The notes under the pieces are model-generated. The model saw only the letters and a program-made list of their open reading frames with translations. It made no database searches and was not told the DNA's origin. This document shows, one piece after another, positions 1 to 10,856 of a DNA stretch of 64,000 bases. The position numbers and the translations under genes were made by a program. The first letter of the stretch is position 1; each line of letters opens with the position of its first letter. This DNA comes from Tricholoma matsutake (taxonomy: Eukaryota; Basidiomycota; Agaricomycetes; Agaricales; Tricholomataceae), in assembly GCA_026075535.2 (NCBI GenBank), contig AP026540.1, forward strand, positions 7,750,001 through 7,814,000. The letters run 5' to 3'.

Positions 1-82
1 TTGTTGAAGCATCGCTTGGGGGGTATGATGGGTGTCTGCTCTGCCATGTCAGGGTGTGGGTTCTTGGTTTTGGGGGGGGGTT

Positions 83-3000
83 CTACAGCTGTCGTCGCTG
101 TTTATATGCTCCAAGGATTTTCTTGGCGTGTTTCAGGTTTCCCTCAGGCTCCCAGGAGTTATCTGAGGTCAGGTATCTGACCCACTTCACTAAGAAGTGC
201 ATGGTCCTTCCTTTCTTTTTATGTCTGATGATCGCTTCCACTTCATACTCCAATTCACCTCCTATTAGGTCCAGCGGAGGTTCTGGGAAGTTTGGACCAT
301 GCATCTCGGTTTCTTTATATGGGGTGAGGAGTGCTGCGTGGAATACCGGGTGTATTTTCCATTGGTTTGGTAGCTTCAGTCGGTAGGAGAGGGGGCTTAG
401 AACCTTCTCGATAGAGAATGGTCCTTCTCTTTTGGGTGCGAGTTTCTTTGTCGCATGCATCCTTTTGAGGTTTTTTGCTTCTAGCCACACCCTGTCTCCT
501 TCTTTGAATGGCGTGAAGTGCCAAGTAGTTCTTTCTGCCATCAGCTGTCTGGCCAACTTGTGAGTTGCCTTTGCTTCATCTCGGGCTCGTTGTAGCACAA
601 CTATTCATTTCGCTATAGCTGGTATGTTTGTTTTCAGGTATGGGAGTGGGATCGCCTTTGGTTCATAGCCCATCATCAGGTAGAACAGGGAGCTTTTCTG
701 GGTGGAGTGCGTCCTTTGGTTGTGCGTGAACTCTGCTGTTGGAAGGAAGTGCTTCCATTTCTCTTGGTTGTTCGAGCAGAAGATCCACAGGTAGACTTCT
801 ACTTCCTGATTCACCTGTTCTGTTTCTCCGTCGGTCTGGGGGTGGTATGCCATACTCATTGCCAGCTTGATTCTGAGCAATCTTCCTAATTCTTGGAATA
901 GCTGCGAGGCGAATCTGGGGTCCCTGTCCAATATTATCTTGTCTGGAAGGCTGAACCGTTTGTAGACGTAATCCAGATAGAGGGTCGCTGCTCCCAGTGC
1001 ATCGATTGTTTTCTTGCAAGGGATGAAAATTACCCCCTTCGTAAGCCCATGGTCTACCACAACCATGAGCGCATCATAACCATCGGACTCCGGTAGGTCA
1101 GTTATGAAATCAGTCATCACCATTGCAAATGGCCTTGTCACTTCGGATTTGATTGGTTGTAGGGGCGGTGTCGTCAGGTGGGTGTTGACTTTCATCTGTT
1201 GGCATGTAGCACATCCGGCAACATAGTTCTTGATGTACGTCATCATTCCTGGCCACCAGTAGTCCCTTCTAACCATTTCGGTTGTCTGCCATTGTCCTGG
1301 GTGTCCGCTGGTTACCCCTTCGTGGTATTTCTGTACCAGCTTCTTTTGTATGTCCCCATTGTCAGGGACATAGCATCGATTTCAGAAGAATAGGAGGCCG
1401 TCCTCGATCTTCCAGTCTTCTAATGCCGACTTTATTGGTGGTGCTCCTTTGGTCTTTAGCGCTTCAATTGCGCTCTTTACCAGGTCGTCTTTCATGATGC
1501 TCCCTGCAAGGAGGTCATGTAGTTCAGTGTCAATGAATTTCATGAATACTGTCTCTGGTAACATCGTGATATCTTCATTGTCATTGTCTTCTTCTGGTAT
1601 GTGGTCGGCCCTTCATGATAAAGCATCACTTTGCACCATTTGAGATCTGGGCACGTGAACAAGCTGTAATTCGAATTCTGACAAGAATAAGCTCCATCTT
1701 GCCTGTCTCCTGTTTAGTTTCTGTGCCGTTCAGAAATATGTCAGGTTCTTGTGATCCGAGAGAATTACTACCGGGTGATCTGAACCCATCAGGTAGTGCC
1801 TCCAGGTTTCTAGCAATCGTACTATCGCGAGTAGTTCCCTGTCATAGATTTCATAGTTTCATTCCATTGGTGTCAGTGCATGTGATATATATCTGCACAG
1901 GTGCCAATCTCCATTTGTGTCTCTTTGTCTCAGCACTCCTCCTGTTGTGTGTTTCAAGGCGTCTGATTCAATTGTGAATGGTCTTGTTGGATCTGGCATC
2001 AGCAGTACCAGTGCTTCTGCAAATTTCTTTTTCAGCATCTGAAAGGCTTTTTCACATTCGGTTGTCCAGTCAAATGTCTTGTTTTTCTTTGTTAGTTCAT
2101 TAAGCAGTCTGCTTGTCTCCGCAAAATGTCCGATGAATTTCCTGTAGAAATTCCCAAACCCTAGGAAGGATCTGACTGCCTTCACGTTAGTCGGGGTAGG
2201 CCAATCCTGTATACCTGCCAGTTTCATGTCGTCCATGGCAATTTCATTGGGTCGGATGACTAGACCCAAGAATTCCACTTCGTGGATGTTGAACTTGCAC
2301 TTCTCCGGCTTCAGGTATAAGTTGTTTTCCACCAGTCTTTGCAGTACTCTTTTTGTCCTTTCCTGGTGTTCGTTCTGATCCTTAGAGAATATCAGGATGT
2401 CATCCATGTAGATGACGAGCCATCCTTCTCTGATCATGTCGCAGAATATCTCATTCATCATTGCCTGGAAGGTCGCCAGTGAGTTGCATAATCCAAAGAA
2501 CATCACCGTTGGTTTGAACAGCCCCCGATTTGTCTTGAAGGCTGCCTTCCATTGATCTCCATCTTTGATTCTGACGTTGTGATATCCCCATCAGATGTCC
2601 AATTTTGTAAACCATTTTGCCCCTCTTAGTTTGTCCAACAGGTCCCCTACCAGTGGCAGCAGGTAGGTGTTCTTGATCATTCCATTATTCAAGTACCTGT
2701 AATCTTGGCAGGGTCATAGTGTGTCTGAGTCCTTCTTCGCAACGAAGAAGAATGGTGACGCCATGGGCAATTTCGATGGTCGGATGTATCCTTTCTGCAG
2801 GCTTTCATCAAGAAACTCGTCGAGTTTCTTTTGTTCTGCTGGTGACAGTGGGTATACCTTGCAATCTTTTGCCGTGAAGTCCAATTTGAGGTCTATCGCA
2901 TGATCCCAGGATCTTGGTTCTGGGAATCTTTCCGATGCTTCCTTCTCAAATATCCATTGGTACTCTTTGTATTGCTCTGGGAGTAGTTCATCCAGGGTCT

Positions 3001-5127
3001 TCTGTTCCGGGTCTCCTTCCTTTTGATGTGCCAGGTGCTGTGAGACCGATGTCTTTGCCCTAATCCAGATGTTCTGCCCATAGATGTATCGTGGTGTTCC
3101 TTTTGCCTTTACGAGTCGGGAGATCTTCTTCATTGATTGGGAGTACGAGTATCTTGGCTCGTCATACTCTTCTGTCAGCGGGGTTTTCCTTGGTTTGAAA
3201 ATGCCAATGACAGGTTCCCCTCAGATGTAGGCGATTAGTAGTTCATCGTCCATGATTCCTTGCATGGGTGTCTCCTCTGGTTGTCCTGTTGTCTGTTCCG
3301 TTGCCTGTTTGTGGTTTGCCGATGTTGGGTTTTCCTTCCCAGTGCTTTCTTCATCCTGTGGCCCAATGGGCTCCGCATCCTGAAGAGTTGTAACTGCAAT
3401 CTCTTTGTTGTTCACTTCTTCTATCGTCGCCCTTCTGGTCTCGGTGGGCATTCTGTTTCTTTTTGGTTCAGTGTGGAGGGCTCCTCCCATCACCTTTGCT
3501 TTGGCAACGATTCTTCGGCATTGCTCAAGCCGTTCTTCTTTCGTTGGTGTCTTTGTCTTGGAAAGGAGTCTTTCTCTTTCCCTGGCAGCTAGCCTCTTGA
3601 ATTGTGCCCATTGCTCTTCTCTCATCTTTATTTTGAGATCGATCTTTTCTTTTTCTCTGGTGACTATTCTTTGGCACCATGCCTGTCATTCTTCTTTTGT
3701 CATGTTGAAGGGGTTCTCCTTTTCCTCGGTTCCCTTCTGGTGCCATGATAGGCACCCTTCATTGGGTTTCTCGGTTTGCACCCTCCCGATGAGGGTTCTT
3801 CCTTTCCCATGTGAGAGTTCTGTGTGACCCTCATTCTTCGCCCTGAACTGGAAGGTCCCAGTCCTCCAGTTGATCACAGGGTTAATCTTCCTGAGCCATG
3901 GCAGGCCCAAGATGATTGCTTCTCCTCCTAATCCTGCGATCAGGAAGGTCGTCAGGAATGTTTGCCCATTGATCGTTAGCGGTCCCCTGGCGTATTGGGA
4001 GATTTCCCCTTTCTTGTTTGGGGTTCCATCCACATTCTTTACTTTGATGATTCTTTCCAGGAGGCGCAGTCTGAGTCCATTTTCCTCTGCAAATTTGTGG
4101 CTCATGAATACTCCTCCCACTCCTGAGTTGAGTAGGGCTTCAGTTTTGATGACTTTCCTCCCGTCTGCTCCTAGCACTTTGACATCTAGATGCATAGATT
4201 GATTCTTCAAAGTGGCTAGTAGTACAGAGCTAACGGAAAGTTCAATGGTACCTGGCATCGAGGCAGGCCACCTCTTTAAAAACCCTCATCCTCTATTGCG
4301 GCAAGAGCCCTCATCCTGTCTTCTTCATTGAGGTCCTTTATGATTGCTCGGATCTTCGAGTAGGCTTCTTCGCCTTTCTTCTTTGGGAATGACCAGTTCT
4401 TGGTTCTCATTTCCCCTTTCTTGTGTTTGGTTGCTCTGTGCCCGGGTTGGTGGCACACAAAGCATAGCCCCTTCTTCATGTGTTCGACCCTCTCCTGGTC
4501 AGAGAGTCAGTTGATTTCTAGTGGGGTTTCTTTTGGTTTAGAGTTCACGGGCTTCTTTGCCCAGCTCTCCTGTAATTTCCCAGTTATAGCTTTTGCTCTC
4601 CTCCATTGTCCATCATATTTGGAGGCAGCATTGATCATCCCCTCAAGGGTTGTGGGGATCGTTTCCATGTTGAATACTCTTTCAAGGAGCTTGGGGTTTA
4701 ACCTGTCCATGAAGAGTTCGATCAGGGCAGTATCATCATTGATCCCTGCCTTCTCTCGCAGGATTCAGAATTGCGCGATGTAATCCTCCAGGTCCTGTCC
4801 CTGCTTCAGTGTTTTCATTTCAGTTCTGGCTCTGCCAGCTTCATTGATTGGGGTGAACGCTACTTTGAGTGCTGTTTCGAAGGTTGACCATGTCCCTAGG
4901 TCTTCCTTTTCTGCCCATGTCTGTGCCCAGGGCGCGGCGGTTCCTCTGTTCATAAATGACAACGCAAAGATGATTTTCTTTTCATCTGTGTCATAGATTC
5001 CATGGTTTACTCTCAGATAGAGTTTCACTTCTTGTAAGAACTTTGCAGTTCTAGTTCGGTCCCCTGTGAAGTCAGAGGGGGTTCGGATTCTAATCTCCTT
5101 GTTCGATGCGGTGGGTTTGGTAGACAT
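83..5127 (-). pseudogene. Gag-Pol of Ty3/gypsy element A, broken by stops
   Basis: Fragments in order on the minus strand: Gag capsid-like region (4765-5127, 4507-4710); zinc knuckle with CFVCHQPGHRATKH-like spacing (4276-4479); aspartic protease region (3686-4258), in which the usual D-S/T-G triad reads NSGVGG, so it looks mutated; RT start (2714-3133); RT core with YMDDILIFS (1859-2506); integrase with a CATCQ zinc-binding half, TDF and the QTDGETEQVNQE glutamate (605-1276); chromodomain (83-598, core YEVEAIIRH). Stops lie near 602, 1858, 2592, 2714, 3223, 3650, 4490 and 4765. Each one that I translated through restores a conserved position if read as Arg CGA instead of TGA. One stop near 4276 is TAA. 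Not functional. Confidence 0.85.
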
Positions 5128-5404
5128 GTTATTGGGGATGTCATCATTGGATAAGGAGAATGGGTCTTGTTCTGGGGTTTCTTCTTTGCTTGTTGATCTG
5201 AAGTCTTCTTCAGTGAGGTATCTTGGTTCCTCATCTTCTGTTCGCTTTGAGAACCACCTTTGTGCTGGTTCTGAGTATCGTACTAGTCAACCTTGGTATC
5301 TATACCACAAGGTTCTTCCTGATGTCGATGCTCCTGTCGGAGGTCTGTCTGGGCTTTGTCTGAAAGATGTTGTGTCTGCACCTAGGTAGGTGGACTTTGT
5401 AGAT

Positions 5405-5759
5405 CAGCTTGACCTTTTGTTAAGACTATAGGTCTCGACTCAGCCTTGGCTTTGTGTATTACAGTTGGAGGCTTTCCAACTGTCTTGTATCACACTAGGA
5501 GACTTTCCTAGTGTATCGGGCTTCCTGCCTTTACTTGGGTACTTCCTCAAGTAGTCACGGCTATCCGTACTCAGAGGCTTTCTGAGTAGACTGTTCGTTT
5601 GTGTATCACAGTTGGAGGCTTTCCAACTGTCGAGTTTGGGTTATCACAGCTAGGGGCTTCCTAAGCTGTCAAGTTCAAGTGTATCACAACTAAGGGACTT
5701 CCTTAGTTGTCGAGTGTTCTGGTTGAGTCTAAGACTGTTGGTTGAATTAGGTCAAGCTG
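5405..5759 (-). ncRNA. Array of seven hairpins with variable stems and a constant loop, in retrotransposon leader
   Basis: Plus-strand hairpins: H1 5461-5483 (stem ACAGTTGGA), H2 5492-5514 (ACACTAGGA), H3 5532-5553 (TACTTG then a G.T wobble), H4 5568-5588 (TACTCAGA), H5 5608-5630 (same stem as H1), H6 5646-5669 (ACAGCT, one bulged A, AGG), H7 5686-5710 (ACAACTAAGG). Loops are GGCTT or GACTT (AAGCC/AAGTC in the sense, minus-strand RNA); H3 has a degenerate loop. H1, H2, H5, H6 and H7 are preceded by TATCAC or TATTAC. Stems differ but stay complementary. Two longer-range pairings close the array: 5405-5414 with 5750-5759, and 5437-5445 with 5721-5729. The array lies just downstream of a TATA box, so it should be in the transcribed leader. 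That it acts as RNA is inference; no known RNA family is recognised. Confidence 0.75.
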
Positions 5760-5784
5760 GAGAATACACAGAGTGTAGCTACAG

Positions 5785-5792
5785 CTTATATA
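5785..5792 (-). promoter_or_regulatory. Probable TATA box of element A
   Basis: The minus strand reads TATATAAG. It lies about 25-35 nt upstream of the outer closing stem of the hairpin array, which is where a transcript start would be expected. Position and sequence fit an LTR promoter; transcription itself is inferred. Confidence 0.5.
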
Positions 5793-5874
5793 CTGTTCTA
5801 GGACTATCTATCGTCCAATCGGAAAGTGAGATGCTTATCAGGTAAATATAGACAAGAACAATAGAGACAATAGG

Positions 5875-5969
5875 CCTCATGCCTTGCATGAGGTGTCTGA
5901 TGTCAAGGAGTGCTGCAGTGCAGCATATTAGAGAACAATAAGAGAATAGCCTCATGCCTGGCATGAGGC
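5875..5969. repeat. Two near-identical palindromes in the presumed U3
   Basis: 5875-5893 has arms CCTCATGC/GCATGAGG around CTT. 5949-5969 has arms GCCTCATGC/GCATGAGGC around CTG. Flanks are also similar (ATAG before, ATGTCA after), so this is a diverged tandem duplication of about 75 bp. It lies upstream of the TATA box of element A and could bind a dimeric regulator; that role is a guess. Confidence 0.5.
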
Positions 5970-6013
5970 ATCCAATGTCACAGACCTTGTGTAGAGGGGG
6001 TGTCATACCACAG

Positions 6014-8134
6014 CATGTGTGAGAGTGGGTTCAGGTGCATGGAGTCACCATGCGTCAAGGTGTCTTCTGTCGGAAGAGAGTCGAGTCGAATAAAAAAAAA
6101 TGAACTACCTGTACTTGCGGGTTCCTGTAGACAAATCATAACATCAGCTCTGACACAGGCATCTGGATGAGGTACCATGTGTAGTCTGGCTCTTGATCAT
6201 CAGGGACACCAATCTTGATGGTACCTTCTCAAAAGACACAAAAAAGATTGGAAAGAAAAAGAAGGAAAGAGGGTGCATGTAGCAGCTCACCTGGCCCTGT
6301 GATTCAGCCATTTGTCTTCTGCAGGTGTTGGAGAACATCACTGGCAGAAACCTGCCATTTCTCTGGAAAACATAGGTGGTTGACGGCATGGCTGTAGATC
6401 ACTTCTATGGTCTTCATGGGCTCTCATGGATAGTGGTGATCCTGAAGACAAAGTTGGATTTCCTACAAAAAAAGAATGATGGGTTGAACATCAAAACACA
6501 AACTGATACAGGTACGTACACATTGGTGAGTGGTGGGTAGGATGGCATGCACAGTCTGCAGTGTACCAGGTGGCTGGTGGAGAGAAAGGGCCTGAAAGAT
6601 CTGATGAACAGTGCATTAGCTGCTCATAGAGGGGTGATCGAAATGAATCCTGTACTTACTGAACCTTCATTGTTCTGCATGGAATCAGTTCACAGTGCAC
6701 TTCATGGTCCACTGCTTGCACAAGATGCATGCGAGAGCCTCCTTGGTGCAGTCATGGTGAATCCTGCCCACTGATCAAGCAGGACCTTGATCAGCCTGTG
6801 TTTTGTCACCTTGTCCTGTCTGAGCTTCTTCTGCTTGCCATGAAATGGCCATCATTTGATTTGCATCTGGATGAGAGCAAGGAGTTCATGTTTCTTGAGG
6901 CCGCTGGTTTTAACAGGTCAGTTGGTTCATGTGTAGGGAGAGGCAGTCAGAAAAAAAGAGCAGGCAACACTTACTTGAGGTCTGATTCTTCATATGGGCA
7001 GCCGCTGCAGCTTCTGTAATGCTCTGACATTTTGATTACAGGGAGATAAGAAGAAAATAAGGTGGTGGAGAGGCCATCAAACACATTGCAGAGGTGGATG
7101 TGCACAATGGTGGCATTTGTGTGGATGGAGGCTGTTGAGGAGGGGTATGATGTCAATATGGCATAACTGAAACAGGTGCGATGGGGGTTATGCACCTTGC
7201 ATGATTGCGCCTTCCCTGTTCCACCCCTTTAGCATCCTTGTCAAGCCCGTCACTGCCACCATCAAGGCCCTGATTGAGCGTGACCAGCCTTGTCAAGGTC
7301 CTGCTTGATGCACACTGTCACCAACAGTGCTGTTTCCTTCAGTGCTGGCTTCTTCATGCCTCAAGATATCTTGCCAGCATGGGAACAGAGTTTTGTTGAG
7401 GAAAAGGGTTGCATTGCATCAAGGACCCAAGAAAGTCACCATGACAAGGTGCCCAATCAACATGATCAGGGAGGTTGCACAGAGGAAAACAAATGATGAA
7501 TCCACTATTGAGCTTGCTATTGCCCAACAAGGAAGGCAATACACAGTGTGAACCATTGAGGTAACCACAGCATGACAGTCAGCAATGTCCACCCACCAAA
7601 GTTGATTCATGTGAGGACACCTTAGGCAGTGGCAGTGCAGTCACCATGGGAGACTGGGCAACAGGAGCTGTTTTGATACATTAATTTTCAAGTGGTATAT
7701 CTCAGACTTTCTATTACCAAATTCAAATATTATGCTGTTGAGAAAAGGAACAGAGCCCATGGGAATAAGTGCTGAAGGAGCATGACTACTACAGTACATC
7801 AAAATATATATACTAATCTGTATCTAATAAATAATATCTATGAAACATGTCAAGTGAAACCGTAACACAGATACCAAAAGTCATAGTAACCTATTTGAAA
7901 TAAAATGTAACATGTAACAAGAATATTACCAAGTGACCACAGGTGACCACAGGCAACTGAGCTTGAAACCTCAACATATGCAGTAGTACATGTTTTATTG
8001 TGTGTATTGAACACAGCAACCAGGTCATGTAAGTGGTTGCTGATTGTAATTCAATTGTAATTTGTAGTGTGTATTCTGTTATTTGCACTATTTGTAGCTG
8101 TTTGACAATACCCTCTAGCAGCCAACACTGGGCT
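6014..8134. other. Degenerate non-genic DNA
   Basis: About 2.1 kb with no open frame showing a recognisable domain or plausible intron-joined gene. Short open frames on both strands look like chance. The last part (7680-8130) is AT-rich. I see no clear repeat borders here. It is probably old transposon remains, which I infer only from its setting. Confidence 0.5.
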
Positions 8135-8536
8135 AGCTCTTCAGAATCTCAATTTTACAACTTACTTCAGTGAGAAAAAATGAACAAAAATTAATTCTGA
8201 ACAAATTGTCTGTAACCAGATTTTTTTATTTGGCCCCCAACCATGAAATATAGTAAAATTTAGTTCAAACTTGTGTTGGATTCAGCTCCTCAGGGACTTA
8301 CTTTCATAACTTGCTTCAGTGATGAAAAATGATCAGAATTCAATTCTGAAAATCCCAGGCTGTGGCCAGAACTTTCATTTTGGGTCTCTAACTATGAAAT
8401 ACTACAATAACCCCCATATTATTTCATGGTTAAAGATTTGAAATAAAAAATTTGGTCACAGAGATTTGTTCAGGATTGAATTGTGATCATTTTTCACCAC
8501 TAAAACAAGTTGTGAAATTGAGTTCCTGAAGAGCTG
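8135..8536. mobile_element. MITE-like inverted repeat with a duplicated left arm
   Basis: The left arm (8135 to about 8237) begins AGCTCTTCAG and matches the reverse complement of the right arm (about 8441-8536, ending CTGAAGAGCT) over roughly 100 bp with scattered changes. A third copy in the left-arm direction lies at about 8284-8392. There is no coding capacity. Three related arms suggest a small non-autonomous TIR element with an internal duplication or one copy inserted beside another. No target duplication was resolved. Confidence 0.55.
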
Positions 8537-8598
8537 AATCCAGTTAGCCTGGCAAGCCGTCTTGTAGTATTAGTGAAGATAGTTGTTCACTATTATAA

Positions 8599-10284
8599 AG
8601 CCTGGTACTCAACACGTGGGTAAGATGGGCTTCCCCAAATTCAAACTCCACACGGATGCCGAATGATGCCATCTCATTCCCACATATATATGGATAACAT
8701 ATCAACTCAGAAATCATTCCATTCATGCCTGGAAGTGGAGAAGATGATCTTAACACCAAGGATGACAGGCAAATGGACATTGATGTTCTACCCACCATTG
8801 AACCACAGACCGCTGCACAGATACCATTTAAGAGCTACTACCCATTTCCCTTTTATGCCTTCACACCACATGCCATTCCATATGCATTCACCGAGACTCT
8901 GTGGGACACCCCTTTCCAAACACCCAGACTATATCCAACCACAGCCCCATCACCTGTCCAACAAGACCATGCATGCGTCCCACCCGACCAGTCTTCTGAA
9001 CAATATCATTAGGGTCCTTAGCATTAAGAACCACGACATCTGCAACATTTGGAAAGTCATTACCAACTTTCAAAGAGTCAGTTGCAATCAAAACATGAAA
9101 ATTTGGATCCTTGATGAAAAGCTGATGAGTGCGTCCATTGTAAGATGGAAAACAAAGGGAGCAGTATAATTGAATGACAGAGCTATGACTCTCGGGTGGT
9201 GAACAGTGCCACAGATAGACTAAGAGACAGAAACCCAATGAGATGGTGCTGCAGTAGACAATAGTTTTACAATCTCCTTCAGTTATCCACCTGAGATCTG
9301 GGAACTGCCACCCACCAAGGCCATGATGGAGGACTCAAAATGTGAGGCCTATGTCTGCCCGAAAATTTGAATGTCAACTGAAAAAAAATGAGCTGGCTTT
9401 AAGGCTGAGTGTAGCAATTTTTGGTGCATTGGCAGGGTTGCAGTGGTACTGATAAACATGGTTGAGCAGGGGAGATGGGCCAGCATCAGTCCGATGAGAT
9501 GAAATGCTTCTCAAAAACCTGTATTTCCCCAATCGAGTATCAGGTGTATCTTGTCCACTCCCAACCCAACAATATGTGTTGAAAACAATGGTTTCTGCAA
9601 GAGAAGATCAAGACTTCTTGATGAAAGCTGCTCTGGAGACAGGAGAAGCATGGAGACTCCCATCTTGGCCTTGTCCCACAGATTCTCATTACAAGTGTGA
9701 GCATGGGCAAGGGTATCTTTGTTGATGGCCAGAGCTGAGATACCAAGCTTCTGGAATGTTTTCTCCTGCCGAAATCAACAGGAAATGTGTGAATATAGAG
9801 GTTAAGTGATTAAGGCTCACCATCTCTTCTTCAAGTCTCTTTGTTGGATAAATGACAATTAGAACTGGGTTTTTGGGTATCCCTCTCTTCTTGTGAGATT
9901 CCAGATTGCTCAGCTCTTTGAGAAGTAGTATATAACCATAGAACAGCCCTGTCTTTCCACCTCCAGTCCTCACAATGAGAAGAACATGGACTCCATCCAC
10001 AGCTTTACAAATGCCTTCCAGGATGTAATTGTGGATATCATGGTTTAGAAATGGATGGAGCAGCTGTCAAGCAAGTTTCTGTCCATCGGGATTGCTCAGA
10101 CTAGGTTCCAGGGGATCTGACATACATGGGATGCACAGAAATGGCATGGCAATCAGAATAAACAGAGAAAATGCGAACACGTTCAGTCACATGCTGTTCG
10201 GTGAGTATCTGGCATTAGTGTGGAATTTGAATTATCGTGAGAATTGGGGGAAGCCCATCTTACCCGTGCGTCAAGTACCAGGCT
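8599..10284 (-). mobile_element. Inverted-repeat-bounded element carrying a helicase pseudogene
   Basis: The left end (8599 to about 8666, AGCCTGGTACT... then GTAAGATGGGCTTCCCC) is repeated as its reverse complement at about 10205-10284. Arms are about 70-80 bp with small indels. Between them lies a decayed SF2 helicase on the minus strand. The inverted ends and the enclosed enzyme suggest a single mobile or duplicated unit of about 1.7 kb. No target duplication was found, so the exact borders are uncertain. Confidence 0.5.
8888..10113 (-). pseudogene. SF2 (RecQ-like) DNA helicase, degenerate
   Basis: Motif I is RTGGGKTG near 9950. A motif II remnant near 9560 reads DKIH where DEIH/DEAH is expected. 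Motif III-like TTATLP is near 9430. Motifs V/VI are IATDSLKVGNDFP and QKTGRVGR (about 8940-9060). The frame is broken: stops occur upstream of motif I (near 10069) and between the motifs. Full-length relatives are common, often truncated, in agaricomycete genomes (family knowledge). The altered motif II and the stops make it non-functional. Confidence 0.7.
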
Positions 10285-10727
10285 AGAATCCAGTGCAAGT
10301 TTGAGCCACAATTTTGGCAGGCATTTGGCTGGAGAAGTGCCTGTCTAGCAGCAATAAATTATATTTTAGTATTCTAATCCATGGTTTCTGATAAATGATA
10401 TGCATTTAACAACAAGTCACCCAGAACAACCCTTGTATTCATGTTGTGGAAAGCACAGAATACATGTTTCAGTATTTGGGGTGTTACATCCTGGTGACAT
10501 GGTTGTGACCAGGAGTCACACATACTGAGGATTGGACACCCCCAATACTAGGGCGAGAGTGTCCTGTCTGTGGGCTTCAAAGGGTGTTGATTCTGGCAGT
10601 GACAAAGCACATCAGGGAATCCATTATGGCAGACAGTTGGGAAAAACATTTAGGATTGATAGATGACTGCAATAGTGTACTATGCCACTGTCTCTACTAG
10701 GGCCCTCACTGTACCTGGCCCTCACCC
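10285..10727. other. No gene seen
   Basis: About 440 bp between two repeat units. No recognisable protein, RNA or repeat border was found; only short chance frames occur. Confidence 0.5.
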
Positions 10728-10856
10728 AGGCTCCAAACCAGCCTCTCGTATTGTTCAAATGGGCATAATCAGAGTAGAAACACAATGTTGAGAAAAATCT
10801 ATTTTTACCTACCACATCCAAACACCAAACCACAACCCAAATGAACAATAGAGAGG
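10728..10856 (-). repeat. 129-bp dispersed repeat, copy 1
   Basis: The reverse complement of this stretch matches 30379-30507 end to end with no length difference. Both copies contain the run GTGGTAGGTAAAAATAGA in the same relative position. The similarity stops exactly where the TIR element at 10857 begins, so the repeat was probably cut by that insertion or is part of a larger family. Confidence 0.65.

Larger units (their letters stand above)
1..6013 (-). mobile_element. Ty3/gypsy retrotransposon A (3' part cut by window edge)
   Basis: Chromovirus-type LTR retrotransposon read on the minus strand. The order is leader/LTR (about 5300-6013), Gag, protease, RT-RNase H, integrase and chromodomain, ending near position 83. 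The far LTR lies left of the window, so LTR identity and target duplication cannot be checked. I place the outer border near 6013 because the minus strand there reads TGTGGTATGACACCC, a plausible LTR start. A TATA box (5785-5792) sits downstream of it in the transcription direction. The inner LTR border was not resolved. The element is inactive because of many in-frame stops. Confidence 0.8.

Noticed and set aside
5290..5320. Palindrome around CCTTGTGGTATAGATACC as primer-binding site of gypsy A
   Set aside because: It weakly resembles an initiator-tRNA site, but the LTR border is not defined without the second LTR.
5461..5710. CRISPR-like look of the hairpin array
   Set aside because: The sequence is fungal, spacing is irregular, the repeated part is the loop and not a constant repeat, and no cas gene exists.
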